NCBI RefSeq assembly: GCF_900108345.1
Contig: NZ_FNVV01000013.1
Span: forward strand, 428,143 to 492,142
Origin: Bacteroides ndongoniae
GTDB lineage: Bacteria; Bacteroidota; Bacteroidia; Bacteroidales; Bacteroidaceae
Length of the DNA: 64,000 bases
Reading direction: 5' to 3'
The notes under the pieces were generated by a model. It worked only from the letters and a program-made list of their open reading frames with translations. It had not been told where the DNA came from and ran no database searches. Shown piece after piece: positions 52,411-61,294 of the stretch (the stretch's first letter is position 1; each line of letters opens with the position of its first letter). A program made the translations under genes and the position numbers.

Positions 52411-53352
52411 ATGATGCAAGATAAATACATCCGATTCGATTGGGCCATGAAGCGTATGTTGCGAGATAAGGCCAATTTTGTAGTACTCGAAGGCTTGCTC
52501 ACCGTGTTGCTGGAACGGAAAATCACCATTCTGGAAATACTCGAAAGCGAAGCCAACCAGACGAACTATGATGATAAGTTCAATCGTGTGGACATCAAGG
52601 CAAAAGAGGAGAACGGGGACATCATCATTGTTGAGATACAGAATACGCGAGAACTGTACTATCTGGAGAGAGTGCTATATGGTGTTTCGAAAGCCATTAC
52701 GGAGCACATCTCTTTGGGGAATTCGTATGCAGAGGTGAAAAAGGTATATTCCATCAGTATTCTCTATTTCGACATCGGTAAAGGCAGTGACTACTTGTAT
52801 CACGGAGTGACAAACTTTGTTGGGGTGCATACCGGCGACGAATTGAGCATTTCGGCCAAGCAGGAAGGAGCAATCATTCGCAAGATGCCGCGCGAGGTGT
52901 TCCCCGAATACTACCTGATTAGGGTGAACGAGTTCAATAAGGTAGCAAAGACACCGCTGGAGGAATGGATCTCGTATCTGAAAAGTGGCGAAATCAGTTC
53001 TGATACCACGGCACCGGGATTGGCCGAGGCAAGGGAAAAACTGAAGTATTACAATATGTCGCCCAAGGAACGTCATGTGTACGACGAGCATATCAATGCC
53101 GTGATGATACAGAATGATGTGCTGGATACTGCCAAGTTGGAAGGCCGTGCAGAAGGCCGTGCGGAGGGGCGTGCAGAAGGTCGTGCGGAGGGGCGTGCAG
53201 AAGGGCTTGCGGAAGGCCGTGCGGAAGGACTTGCAGAAGGCCGTGCAGAAGAGAAGAAGGCATTGGCACGCAAGTTTAAGGAAGCCGGTGTTTCTATTGA
53301 ACTTATTGCTCAAAGTACAGGATTGAGCATGGAAGAAATTGCTGCATTATAA
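52411..53352 (+). CDS. Rpn-family PD-(D/E)XK nuclease
   Basis: This belongs to the Rpn (recombination-promoting nuclease, PDDEXK transposase-like) family. The nuclease core is near residues 1-230; Asp61 in 'RVDIKAK' and Glu75-x-Gln77 in 'IIIVEIQNTR' are the catalytic signature. After it, residues 244-279 consist of nine EGRA/EGLA tetrapeptides encoded by nine 12-base repeats (53140-53247), then a charged helix and 'STGLSMEEIAAL', a small helix-turn-helix-like end. The tandem tail is common in this family and can change length in frame. Related Rpn genes are linked to phage defence or horizontal recombination; the role here is unproven. Confidence 0.88.
   Translation: MMQDKYIRFDWAMKRMLRDKANFVVLEGLLTVLLERKITILEILESEANQTNYDDKFNRVDIKAKEENGDIIIVEIQNTRELYYLERVLYGVSKAITEHISLGNSYAEVKKVYSISILYFDIGKGSDYLYHGVTNFVGVHTGDELSISAKQEGAIIRKMPREVFPEYYLIRVNEFNKVAKTPLEEWISYLKSGEISSDTTAPGLAEAREKLKYYNMSPKERHVYDEHINAVMIQNDVLDTAKLEGRAEGRAEGRAEGRAEGRAEGLAEGRAEGLAEGRAEEKKALARKFKEAGVSIELIAQSTGLSMEEIAAL
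53140..53247 (+). repeat. Nine tandem 12-base repeats (EGRA/EGLA) in the Rpn gene
   Basis: GAAGGCCGTGCA-type units encode EGRA five times, then EGLA, EGRA, EGLA and EGRA. Unit gain or loss would keep the reading frame, so this is a length-variable linker rather than an on-off switch. Confidence 0.9.
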
Positions 53353-53378
53353 GAAATTTGAGAAGATAGAAGATTATC

Positions 53379-54878
53379 ATGCAATTACCTCCTTTATTTA
53401 CCGAATATACCCGCGCTTTGTTGGGCGAGGAAGAATATAACAGTCTGGCTGCGGCTCTGCTGGAGGCGGAACAGCCGGTCAGCATACGTGTGAATGCCCA
53501 AAAGTGTACAGATTCTTCTTCTGTCATTTCTCATTCTTCATTGAACAAAGTGCCTTGGGCGGAATGCGGATTCTATTTGAACCAGCGTCCGGCATTTACT
53601 TTCGATCCGTTGTTTCATGCCGGTTGTTACTACGTGCAGGAAGCGTCGTCAATGTTTGTGGAACAGGCGTTGAAGCGTTACCTGCCGGGCAGACCGTTGG
53701 CTGCGCTTGACCTTTGTGCAGCTCCGGGCGGAAAGTCTACCCATGTACGTAGCCTGTTGCCCGAAGGCAGTTTGCTGGTAGCCAACGAAGTGATGCGCAA
53801 CCGTGCCCAGATACTGGCCGAGAATCTGACCAAGTGGGGGCATCCTGATGTGATGGTGACAAATAGCGATCCTTCCGATTTCACACCTTTGGAACACCTT
53901 TTCGACTTTATTCTGACCGATGTTCCCTGTTCGGGCGAAGGCATGTTCCGTAAGGACGAGACTGCCATAAGCGAGTGGAGTGCGGAGAATGTCGAAATCT
54001 GCTGGCAGCGTCAGCGGCGTATCCTGACAGACATCTGGCCTTGCCTGAAGCCGGGTGGACTGTTGGTATATAGTACATGTACCTATAATACGAAAGAGAA
54101 CGAAGAAAATGTGCGTTGGTTGTGTCGGGAGTTGGGAGCCGAAGTGCTGCCGCTCGACGTGCCAGCTGAATGGGGGATCACTGGCAATTTGCTGGCTGGA
54201 GAAGATTTCCCTGTCTACCGTTTCTTACCACATAAGACGCAGGGAGAAGGATTCTTCCTGGCTGTATTGCGTAAGGCTGGTGAGGCAGAAGAAACAGAAA
54301 GCGAAGACATATCGATGATGCAAACGGGACGGATGAACGCGGATAGACAGTCGGCTGGCAAACAGCGCGGGAAGAAAGGAAATGGCGGAAAGGCTTCTTC
54401 GGGATCGGCTTTCGGAAAGGAACAGTTGGCAATGGTGCAAGGCTGGCTGCGTGATGCGGAAGGTTACACCTTAGTGCCCGAAGGACAGACGCTGGCGGCT
54501 TTCCCTACGGCATGGCTACCTTTGTTGACAGCTTTGAAGCAGCATGTCAAAGTGATGCAGGCAGGTGTAGAAGTGGCTGGAGTGAAAGGGAAAGACTGTA
54601 TTCCCGCCCATGCGCTGGCCATGAGTAGCCTGCTTCGGCAAGATGCTTTTGCCTGCGAAGAGGTGGATTATCCTACTGCTATTGCCTATTTGCGCAAAGA
54701 GGCTGTAGTCCTTTCGGACACAGCCCCTCGCGGTTTTGTATTTCTTACGTACCGTGGTTTCCCTCTTGGATTTGTGAAGAACATCGGCAATCGTGCCAAT
54801 AATCTTTATCCGCAGGAGTGGCGCATCCGGAGCAGTTATGTACCGGAGCAACCGGAAAGCTTGGGAAATGAAGAATGA
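53379..54878 (+). CDS. RsmF-like (NOL1/NOP2/Sun) RNA cytosine-C5-methyltransferase
   Basis: This is a SAM-dependent methyltransferase of rRNA or tRNA cytosines. SAM motif 'LDLCAAPGGKSTHVRSLLPE' is near residues 110-129, catalytic motif IV is 'LTDVPCSGEGMFRKDE' (about 183-198), and motif VI is 'YSTCTYNTKENEENV' with the second catalytic Cys. The C-terminal region (about 345-495) matches the PUA-like end of RsmF. Residues about 45-56 (SSSVISHSSLN) are encoded by 'TTCTTCATT'-type low-complexity DNA and look like an in-frame insertion. 499 residues. Confidence 0.9.
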   Translation: MQLPPLFTEYTRALLGEEEYNSLAAALLEAEQPVSIRVNAQKCTDSSSVISHSSLNKVPWAECGFYLNQRPAFTFDPLFHAGCYYVQEASSMFVEQALKRYLPGRPLAALDLCAAPGGKSTHVRSLLPEGSLLVANEVMRNRAQILAENLTKWGHPDVMVTNSDPSDFTPLEHLFDFILTDVPCSGEGMFRKDETAISEWSAENVEICWQRQRRILTDIWPCLKPGGLLVYSTCTYNTKENEENVRWLCRELGAEVLPLDVPAEWGITGNLLAGEDFPVYRFLPHKTQGEGFFLAVLRKAGEAEETESEDISMMQTGRMNADRQSAGKQRGKKGNGGKASSGSAFGKEQLAMVQGWLRDAEGYTLVPEGQTLAAFPTAWLPLLTALKQHVKVMQAGVEVAGVKGKDCIPAHALAMSSLLRQDAFACEEVDYPTAIAYLRKEAVVLSDTAPRGFVFLTYRGFPLGFVKNIGNRANNLYPQEWRIRSSYVPEQPESLGNEE

Positions 54879-54929
54879 TGAATGAAGAATTTTTTCTTTT
54901 TCCATTCTTCATTTTCCATTCTTCATTAT
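54873..54929. repeat. ATGAAGAAT-type inverted repeat between convergent genes
   Basis: GAAATGAAGAATGATGAATG faces CATTCTTCATTTTCCATTC and TTCTTCATT, with a T-rich centre. It overlaps the methyltransferase stop and ends at the stop of the TolC-like gene. Probably a two-way terminator. Confidence 0.65.
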
Positions 54930-56156
54930 TTAAAGTTTGCTCTTGTATATTCTGGCCATTACTTTCTGGTACTGGTTCTCCAGTTGCAGCAGGTTCGTTT
55001 GGCTTTGGTAGACTACGGATACTTCTACGAAATACTCTATCATGCTGATTTGTCCGCCTTCGAGTGCCTGGCGCAACAGGCGCAAGTCTTGCTGACGGCC
55101 GAAAGTCTCGGTATACTCGTGTATGGAGGCTTGCAGGTTGGAAGCTTCTTCGTAGAGCTGCCATAAGGCGGTGGAAGCACTCAGTCGAGCATTCTCCTTT
55201 TGGTAATCGATGCTTTGCAGTTGCGAGCGTGCCATTTTTACCTTTCCGTGATTCTGGAAGATAGGAAAGGAGAAACCTACTACCACCCCGTTGAGCGGAT
55301 GTCCGCTTTCGGTATTGCGCCGATATCCCAGTTCCAGGTCGGGCAACCAGCCTTGACGGCTGACAGACAGTTGGCGGCGTGCAGCTTCACCGTCGTTCTG
55401 CAGGGCAAGCAGGGTAGGGTCGGAAGCCAGCAGCTCGTCGCACAAGGGGCCGAAGTCGGCAGGCAGGGGGACATCGGGATAATCGGTAAGCCCCAGGTTG
55501 AGTGCATGAGGCGTAGCAGCTCCTTCGGCCAAAGGACGGCCGGGTACGAGCGACTGGTTGCCGTTGAGGGCGGTCAGTTCGCGCAGCTTGTTTTCCAAGG
55601 CTGTACGGTTCATGCGGGCTTCGGTACGTACATTCAGCAGTTCCAGATTGATTTTATTGGTTTCCAGCGAACTGGCATCACCGGTTTCCAGTCGTTTCTT
55701 GTAGAAAGCTGCCAGCTCTTCGGCGTTCTTCAGACGTTCGTCGAGGAGGGACTGCTGACGGGTCAGCATGATGATGTCGAGGCAGGCTTCCTGTGCTTGC
55801 AGCAGAATGTCCTGACGCAGGGCAAGGGCTTGGGCGTCGAGCGACTGAGCCTTGTAGCGGTTCATGCGGGCGCGGGTGATGTAGAGCGACGGGAAGTCGA
55901 AACTTTGTGCAATGACCATTTCGCCCACGGTGATGTTCTTGTCGTCCGAATCCCACAGATGAGCGTACGACAGGGTTGGATTGGCCAGGTTATTGGCTGT
56001 CCGGTTTTCCAGTTTCTGGGCATTCACATTCTGGGCATTGGCTTGCAACTGCCGGTTGTTCTGCTCTATCTGGGTGAGGATGGTTTCAATGCTGTTTTGG
56101 GCGTGTAGCCCTGCCGCCAGGGCAAGGCATACACAAATGATTACTATTTTCTTCAT
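54930..56156 (-). CDS. TolC-family outer-membrane efflux protein (CusC/CzcC-like)
   Basis: This is the outer-membrane channel of a tripartite metal efflux pump. It has a signal peptide cut near 'LAAGLHAQN'. Two repeated outer-membrane efflux domains are rich in Gln/Asn-containing long helices, for example 'NRQLQANAQNVNAQKLENRT' and 'RSQLQSIDYQKENARLSAST'. 408 residues. Its start overlaps the end of the RND pump gene by four bases (ATGA), so it is the last gene of the coupled efflux operon. Confidence 0.88.
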   Translation of the reverse strand: MKKIVIICVCLALAAGLHAQNSIETILTQIEQNNRQLQANAQNVNAQKLENRTANNLANPTLSYAHLWDSDDKNITVGEMVIAQSFDFPSLYITRARMNRYKAQSLDAQALALRQDILLQAQEACLDIIMLTRQQSLLDERLKNAEELAAFYKKRLETGDASSLETNKINLELLNVRTEARMNRTALENKLRELTALNGNQSLVPGRPLAEGAATPHALNLGLTDYPDVPLPADFGPLCDELLASDPTLLALQNDGEAARRQLSVSRQGWLPDLELGYRRNTESGHPLNGVVVGFSFPIFQNHGKVKMARSQLQSIDYQKENARLSASTALWQLYEEASNLQASIHEYTETFGRQQDLRLLRQALEGGQISMIEYFVEVSVVYQSQTNLLQLENQYQKVMARIYKSKL

Positions 56157-59100
56157 TCTTTCTTGGTGTGTATTAGCAGATAAACTATCGGGATGATGAA
56201 TCCGTTGAGGAACGTCGAGGTCAGCAGACCGCCCAGGATGACTTTGGCCATCGGGCTTTGTATTTCGTTGCCGGGCAGGTCGCCGCCCAAAGCCAGCGGA
56301 ATAAGGGCCAGAGCACTGCTGAGGGCTGTCATCAGAATCGGGTTCAGACGGTCGAGCGAACCACGCAGAACGCTGTCGTAGATGCCATAGCCTTCTTCGC
56401 GTTGCAAGTGGTTGTAATGGCTGATGAGCAGCATGCCGTTTCGGGTAGCGATGCCGAACAGCGAGATGAAACCGATGATGGCTGGGATGCTCACTTCGCC
56501 TGTGGTCAGCAACAGAGCAAACACACCACCGATCAGTGCCAGTGGCAGGTTGATGAGGATGATGGCACTCTCCTTCGTACTGCGGAACTCGTGGTAGAGC
56601 AACAGGAAGATGACAACGATAGACATGAACGATGTCAGCATTAGCGTGCGGCTGGCTGCCTGTTCGCTTTCAAACTGTCCGCCGTATTCTACGTGGTAGC
56701 CTTCGGGCAGTTGAATTTGGGTGTCGATACGTTCTTGAATGTCGTTCACTACGGAGCGCAGATCGCGGTCGGCAACATTGGCCGAGATGACTATCTTACG
56801 CTTTACGTTCTCGCGGCTGATGGTGTTCGGTCCCATGGTCGAGCGGATGTCGGCCACGTAGTTGAGCGGCACTTGCAATCCGTCACCCGTATCAATCATC
56901 AGGTTGCCTATCTTCTGTGCATGGTCGCGCAAGTCATCACGCATGCGTACGGTCAGGTTGAACGACTTACCCTGTTCATAGACTTGCGAAACGGCTTCAC
57001 CCGCCAGACAGGCGTTGACGTATTCGGCAAACTGCGGCAGGGTGATACCATAGCGTGCCAGCATCTCGCGGCGGGGCGTGATGGTGAGCTGCGGACGTTC
57101 GATTTGCTGCTCTACTGTCAGGTCGGCCACGCCCTCAACGTCTTGTATCTTGTCCTTAATCTCGTTGCCCAAGGCGAACATGCGGTTCAGGTCGTCGCCG
57201 AAGAGCTTGATGGCGATGTTGGCTTTCGTACCCGACAGCATGGCGTCGATACGGTGGCTGATGGGCTGGCCTATCTCGATGTTGGCTCCGACGATGCTTC
57301 CCAACTTTTCGCGAACTTCTGCCACGACTTCGCTGCGCGGCCGGTCTTTCAGTTCGAAAGGAGCTTCAATCTCCGAGGTATTCACGCCTAAGGCGTGCTC
57401 ATCCAGTTCGGCGCGTCCGGTTTTGCGGGCTACGGTCTGTATCTCTGGGATGGTAAGCAGCAGTTCTTCGGCACGGCGTCCGATAGCATCGCTTTCTTCG
57501 AGCGAGATGCCTGGCAGTGAAGAGACGTTGATGGTGAACGAGCCTTCGTTGAACGGCGGCAGGAACGAGCGACCCAGCGTGAAGAACAGTCCTAAGGCGA
57601 CGGCAAAGAGGGCAATGGTACAGCCCAGTACGGCGCGTTTATGATGCAAAGCCTTTTCGAGCAGTGCGCCGTAGGCTTTCTTCAGCGTGCGGGCCACGGC
57701 AGAGTCGCCCGAATTGGCCCCATTGGTATTTCTGGATGGGGATGCAGGTGACTCTGAGGAGTCTTTAGCGGTGACTTCAGGAAGTTCTTGAATTTCTTCA
57801 GAATGTTTGTCTTCTTTATTACGCAGCATGTACGAGCAGAGCACAGGTGTCAGTGTCAATGCCACTACCGTTGAGGCGGCCAGGGCTGTGATGAAAGCGA
57901 TGCCCAGCGGCACCAGCATTCGTCCTTCCATACCGCTCAGGAAGAACAGGGGCACGAAGCTGACCACGATGATGAGCGTGGAGTTGAGGATAGGCATACG
58001 TACCTCGCGCGAAGCGTTGAATACCACCTGCAGGATGGGCAGGCGACGTTCGGGCGGCAGGAGGCGATTCTCGTGCAAGCGGCGGTAGACATTCTCCACA
58101 TCGACGATGGCGTCATCGACCAGCGAACCGATGGCAATAGCCATACCACCCAAGCTCATGGTGTTGATGGTCAGCCCCATGTAGTGTAGTACCAGTATGG
58201 AAACGACAAGTGACAGGGGCAGGGTGACCAGTGAGATAATGGTAGTACGTACGTTGGCCAGGAAGAGGAACAGTACGATGACCACGAAGATACCACCTTC
58301 GATGAGCGACTTCTGCACGTTGCCAATCGAACTCTCGATAAAGCGGCTCTGGCGGAAGATGTCGGTCGAAACTTTCACGTCGGGGGGCAGATTCTTCTGC
58401 AAGTCTTTCAGTGAGGCTTCCAGTTTGGCGGTCAGTTCCAGGGTGCTGGTAGCAGGCTGCTTTGTTACAGTGAGCAGTACGGCGGGTTTGCCGCGTTCCG
58501 AAGCCAGACCTAACTTGGGCGTCTGTGCACCGATGCGTACGTCGGCCACGTCTTCCAATAAAATTGGAAGTGACGAGTTGCTGCCACTACCACTTGTCGC
58601 TTGTAGCTCATCACTCGTAGCTTTAACCACGGTTTTTCCCAGCAACTCCGTATTCGTCGTGGCAGTCAGTCCGCGGACGATGTACTCGTTGCCGTATTCG
58701 TAGATGACACCGCCGTTGGCGTTGAGGTTCATGCCGCGGGTGGCTTCCAGTATTTGTCCCAGCGTGACGCCGTAGTGGCGCATCCGTTCGGGGTCGAGCT
58801 GTATCTGGTATTCCTTGATGTCACCACCCAGTACGGCTACCTGTGCCACGCCACCCGTAGAGAGCAGGCGCGGACGGATAGTCCAGTCGGCCAGCGTACG
58901 GAGGTCGAGCAAGGAGGTGGAGTCGGCTGTCAGTCCGACAATCAACATTTCACCGAGGATGGACGACTGCGGACCCAGTGTAGGCTTGCCCACTCCGGCC
59001 GGCAGTTCTTCGGCTACGAGCGAGAGTTTCTCGCTGACAATCTGACGAGCCAGGTAGATGTCCGTATCCCAGTCGAACTCGACCCAGACGACGGAGAAAC

Positions 59101-59365
59101 TGTGAGTAGAGGAGGAGCGGACACGACGTACGTGTGTGGCTCCGTTGACAGCGGTTTCGATGGGGAAGGTGACGAGTTGTTCCACTTCTTCGGCTGCCAT
59201 GCCGTTGGCTTCGGTCATCACCACTACGGTGGGAGCCGTCAGGTCGGGGAACACATCTACTTCCGTATGCAAGGCGGTGTAAGTACCGCCAATCAGCAAC
59301 AGCACCGATGCTACGAGCACCAGGATGCGGTTCTGAAGGGAGAAGTGTATGATTTTGTTGAGCAT
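56153..59365 (-). CDS. RND-family heavy-metal efflux permease (CusA/CzcA-like)
   Basis: This is the inner-membrane proton-driven pump, 1070 residues with 12 membrane helices in the RND plan. 'FSLQNRILVLVASVLLLIGG' is the first helix, and 'GGMAIAIGSLVDDAIVDVEN' in helix 4 holds the proton-relay Asp pair of the heavy-metal subfamily. Two large periplasmic loops are present. Residues about 248-268 (ATSDELQATSGSGSNSS) and a cytoplasmic loop near 520-550 rich in Ser/Glu/Asn look like low-complexity insertions. Copper, silver, zinc, cobalt or nickel are possible; the metal is not determined. Confidence 0.92.
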   Translation of the reverse strand: MLNKIIHFSLQNRILVLVASVLLLIGGTYTALHTEVDVFPDLTAPTVVVMTEANGMAAEEVEQLVTFPIETAVNGATHVRRVRSSSTHSFSVVWVEFDWDTDIYLARQIVSEKLSLVAEELPAGVGKPTLGPQSSILGEMLIVGLTADSTSLLDLRTLADWTIRPRLLSTGGVAQVAVLGGDIKEYQIQLDPERMRHYGVTLGQILEATRGMNLNANGGVIYEYGNEYIVRGLTATTNTELLGKTVVKATSDELQATSGSGSNSSLPILLEDVADVRIGAQTPKLGLASERGKPAVLLTVTKQPATSTLELTAKLEASLKDLQKNLPPDVKVSTDIFRQSRFIESSIGNVQKSLIEGGIFVVIVLFLFLANVRTTIISLVTLPLSLVVSILVLHYMGLTINTMSLGGMAIAIGSLVDDAIVDVENVYRRLHENRLLPPERRLPILQVVFNASREVRMPILNSTLIIVVSFVPLFFLSGMEGRMLVPLGIAFITALAASTVVALTLTPVLCSYMLRNKEDKHSEEIQELPEVTAKDSSESPASPSRNTNGANSGDSAVARTLKKAYGALLEKALHHKRAVLGCTIALFAVALGLFFTLGRSFLPPFNEGSFTINVSSLPGISLEESDAIGRRAEELLLTIPEIQTVARKTGRAELDEHALGVNTSEIEAPFELKDRPRSEVVAEVREKLGSIVGANIEIGQPISHRIDAMLSGTKANIAIKLFGDDLNRMFALGNEIKDKIQDVEGVADLTVEQQIERPQLTITPRREMLARYGITLPQFAEYVNACLAGEAVSQVYEQGKSFNLTVRMRDDLRDHAQKIGNLMIDTGDGLQVPLNYVADIRSTMGPNTISRENVKRKIVISANVADRDLRSVVNDIQERIDTQIQLPEGYHVEYGGQFESEQAASRTLMLTSFMSIVVIFLLLYHEFRSTKESAIILINLPLALIGGVFALLLTTGEVSIPAIIGFISLFGIATRNGMLLISHYNHLQREEGYGIYDSVLRGSLDRLNPILMTALSSALALIPLALGGDLPGNEIQSPMAKVILGGLLTSTFLNGFIIPIVYLLIHTKKE

Positions 59366-59372
59366 AACTTGT

Positions 59373-59466
59373 TAAATGAAGAATTAAGAATGAAGAACGA
59401 AGAATTCTTGTGTATGGAAAATTCTTCATTAGGAAGCGCAGCTTCCATTCTTCATTTTTCGTTTAA
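59373..59466. repeat. ATGAAGAAT-type inverted repeats between efflux genes
   Basis: TTAAATGAAGAATTAAGAAT and GAAGAACGAAGAATTC face GAAAATTCTTCATT and CCATTCTTCATTTTTCG; an inner GGAAGCGCAGCTTCC hairpin is included. It fills the spacer between the adaptor and permease genes in the same operon. Confidence 0.65.
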
Positions 59467-60681
59467 TTAGTGTTCATGGCTGTGTGCCGGTATCGCATTT
59501 GTAGCCCCTGCCAGTTTCACTTGGTAGGCACCTTTGGTCACCAGACGGTCGCCAGCGTGCAGGCCGGTGAGTACCTGTACCCGTTCGCCGTCATCGGCAC
59601 CCAGGGTAACAAGTTGCTTCTGGTAGCATTCTTCATCCAGTTGCAGGTAAACGAAGTAGCTGCCTTGCTCTTCGGTGAGGGCCGAGCGGGGTACGCTGAT
59701 GACACCTTCCATCGGCGTGGTAAGTAGATAGATTTCGACAAAGGAGCCGGGAACGACTTCGCCTTTGTTGTCGAACTCGAAGGTAACGGGGATGTAATAG
59801 CTGCCCTCGCCCGAAGCCTTTCCGTAGGACAGCAGGCGGCCGTTCAGGTCTGTCAGGCTATATACCTTATTATTATAAGGAGTGGAGAAGTTGGCCGAGG
59901 CCACGGAGGGCAGGGCGTTGTAGTATTTCTCGGACACATCGGCGCGGAGGAAGAGACGACGGTTCTGCGTGATGCTGACTAATGGCTGGCCTACGCTGAC
60001 GTAATCGCCCTCCTTCACCAACAGGCTCTTGACGTAGCCGCCGATGGGGGCGGTGACAGTCTGTCCCTGCGGGGTGTGGTTGCGGGCTACGGCTTCGTAG
60101 CTGATGCGGGCATTCTCGTATGCCTGTTTGGCTTGGGCAAATTCCTTTTCGGAAACAATCTTGCTGGCTACCAGCGCTTTCATACGTTCGTACTCTTTCT
60201 TGCTGACTTCGTAGGCGATGCGGGCTTTCTGTACGGGGTCGCCTTCGGCCATGTTCTGCGACGAGAGGGTGAGCAGCGGGCTTCCCTTGCCCACCTGCAT
60301 GCCTTCGACTACATTTTTGTTGCGGAACGATACGACACCGGCCACTGTGGCAACGGCTACGCTTTCATCGCCCTGTGCGGCCAGTACCTGTCCGCTCGTC
60401 TTGATGACCTGATGGAAGGTACCCGGTTTGACGGTATTTACTTCAACGCCTGCGGCCTTGGCTTTGGCGGGCGGAAGGACTATTTCGCCACTGCCGGCGC
60501 TATGGGCTTCTTCGGCTTCGTGATTATGACCGTCGTGCTCGTCTGCTTCTTCATGCAGTTCGGCCTCATGGTCGTGGTTCTCGGTCTCGTGGTTGTGTCC
60601 GTCGTGCGTATCGGCGGACCGGCTGTTGCAGGAGCCCAGCGACAATGCGACGAGGACTCCCAAAAATATCAGTTTCTTCAT
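59467..60681 (-). CDS. RND efflux periplasmic adaptor with His-rich N-terminus (CusB-like)
   Basis: This membrane fusion protein links the RND pump to the TolC channel. It is a lipoprotein (Cys18 in 'LSLGSCNS'). Residues about 22-62 are His/Glu/Asp-rich, with repeated HDGHNHE pieces, a likely metal-binding segment that could pass ions to the pump. Then follow the usual barrel-sandwich, helical hairpin ('KARIAYEVSKKEYERMKALV') and beta-barrel domains, and a short 'AHSHEH' C-terminal end. 404 residues. A -7 box at 60737-60744 suggests it can be transcribed separately from the gene upstream. Confidence 0.9.
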   Translation of the reverse strand: MKKLIFLGVLVALSLGSCNSRSADTHDGHNHETENHDHEAELHEEADEHDGHNHEAEEAHSAGSGEIVLPPAKAKAAGVEVNTVKPGTFHQVIKTSGQVLAAQGDESVAVATVAGVVSFRNKNVVEGMQVGKGSPLLTLSSQNMAEGDPVQKARIAYEVSKKEYERMKALVASKIVSEKEFAQAKQAYENARISYEAVARNHTPQGQTVTAPIGGYVKSLLVKEGDYVSVGQPLVSITQNRRLFLRADVSEKYYNALPSVASANFSTPYNNKVYSLTDLNGRLLSYGKASGEGSYYIPVTFEFDNKGEVVPGSFVEIYLLTTPMEGVISVPRSALTEEQGSYFVYLQLDEECYQKQLVTLGADDGERVQVLTGLHAGDRLVTKGAYQVKLAGATNAIPAHSHEH

Positions 60682-60736
60682 TGATATAAATGGATTAAGT
60701 TCTTGCTAAATACTAATGCTATGCTTTTTCCGGCTG

Positions 60737-60744
60737 CAAAGGTA
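60737..60744 (-). promoter_or_regulatory. -7 box for the efflux adaptor gene
   Basis: CAAAGGTA on the plus strand reads TACCTTTG on the minus strand, about 55 bases before the adaptor ATG. Confidence 0.5.
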
Positions 60745-60797
60745 GTGATACGGATGTGCAACCGGGTTGCAATATGCGCGAAGGCACACCGTGACAA

Positions 60798-61217
60798 TTA
60801 CGCAAGAAGGCTGGGAGGAGCCCTTAATCCTGAGGCACGGACGATATAGACGCCGTGCAGCGATTCAATGTAGGGTGAGTATGAGTCAGATAGACAAGGC
60901 TCGTCGAAGGCGGCCAGTTGTCTGATGAACGGGCTGAGTGCGGCGGGCAGCAGGACGGGTTTCAGCACGGGAGCCTGACGCTCGGTACGCGGGGTGCGCT
61001 GCAGGAAGTGACTGACGATGCAGCCCTTGTCGTGGCAGCAGTTGGGATGTCCGGCCGGGTGATGGTGGTGAGGTATGTGGCAGCAGCTAGGCTCTACATC
61101 GTTCTTCATACAGATGAAGCCGTTGGCATGGTGATGATGGGGAAAGACGGGTACAGCCAGCATGATGATGCTGACTAAAAAAAGCAAGTATACAATGTAC
61201 TTTTTCTCTTTCTCCAT
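60798..61217 (-). CDS. His/Cys-rich exported protein (DUF6769-like), first gene of efflux locus
   Basis: This is a 139-residue protein with one N-terminal hydrophobic helix ('YIVYLLFLVSIIMLAVPVFP') then a run of metal-type ligands: 'HHHHANGFICMKNDVEPSCC', 'HIPHHHHPAGHPNCCHDKGC', giving about 11 His and six Cys within 45 residues. The remainder is non-descript. It belongs to a Bacteroides family found before Cus-like efflux genes. It may bind metal in the periplasm. A -7 box is at 61240-61247. Confidence 0.7.
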   Translation of the reverse strand: MEKEKKYIVYLLFLVSIIMLAVPVFPHHHHANGFICMKNDVEPSCCHIPHHHHPAGHPNCCHDKGCIVSHFLQRTPRTERQAPVLKPVLLPAALSPFIRQLAAFDEPCLSDSYSPYIESLHGVYIVRASGLRAPPSLLA

Positions 61218-61239
61218 GCCTTTTTGCTTCTGATGGTTG

Positions 61240-61247
61240 CAAAGATA
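61240..61247 (-). promoter_or_regulatory. -7 box for the efflux locus
   Basis: CAAAGATA on the plus strand reads TATCTTTG on the minus strand, 22 bases before the ATG of the His-rich protein. Confidence 0.5.
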
Positions 61248-61294
61248 AAAGTAAATCGTATACTTGCCAAGAACTAAGATAATAAATTAGTCGA

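Noticed and set aside
53140..53247. EGRA repeat as a phase-variation switch
   Set aside because: Unit length of 12 bases keeps the frame, so gain or loss cannot turn the gene on or off.
55200..56108. 302-residue ORF opposite the TolC-like gene
   Set aside because: Antisense shadow; the minus-strand protein is a clear efflux channel with signal peptide.
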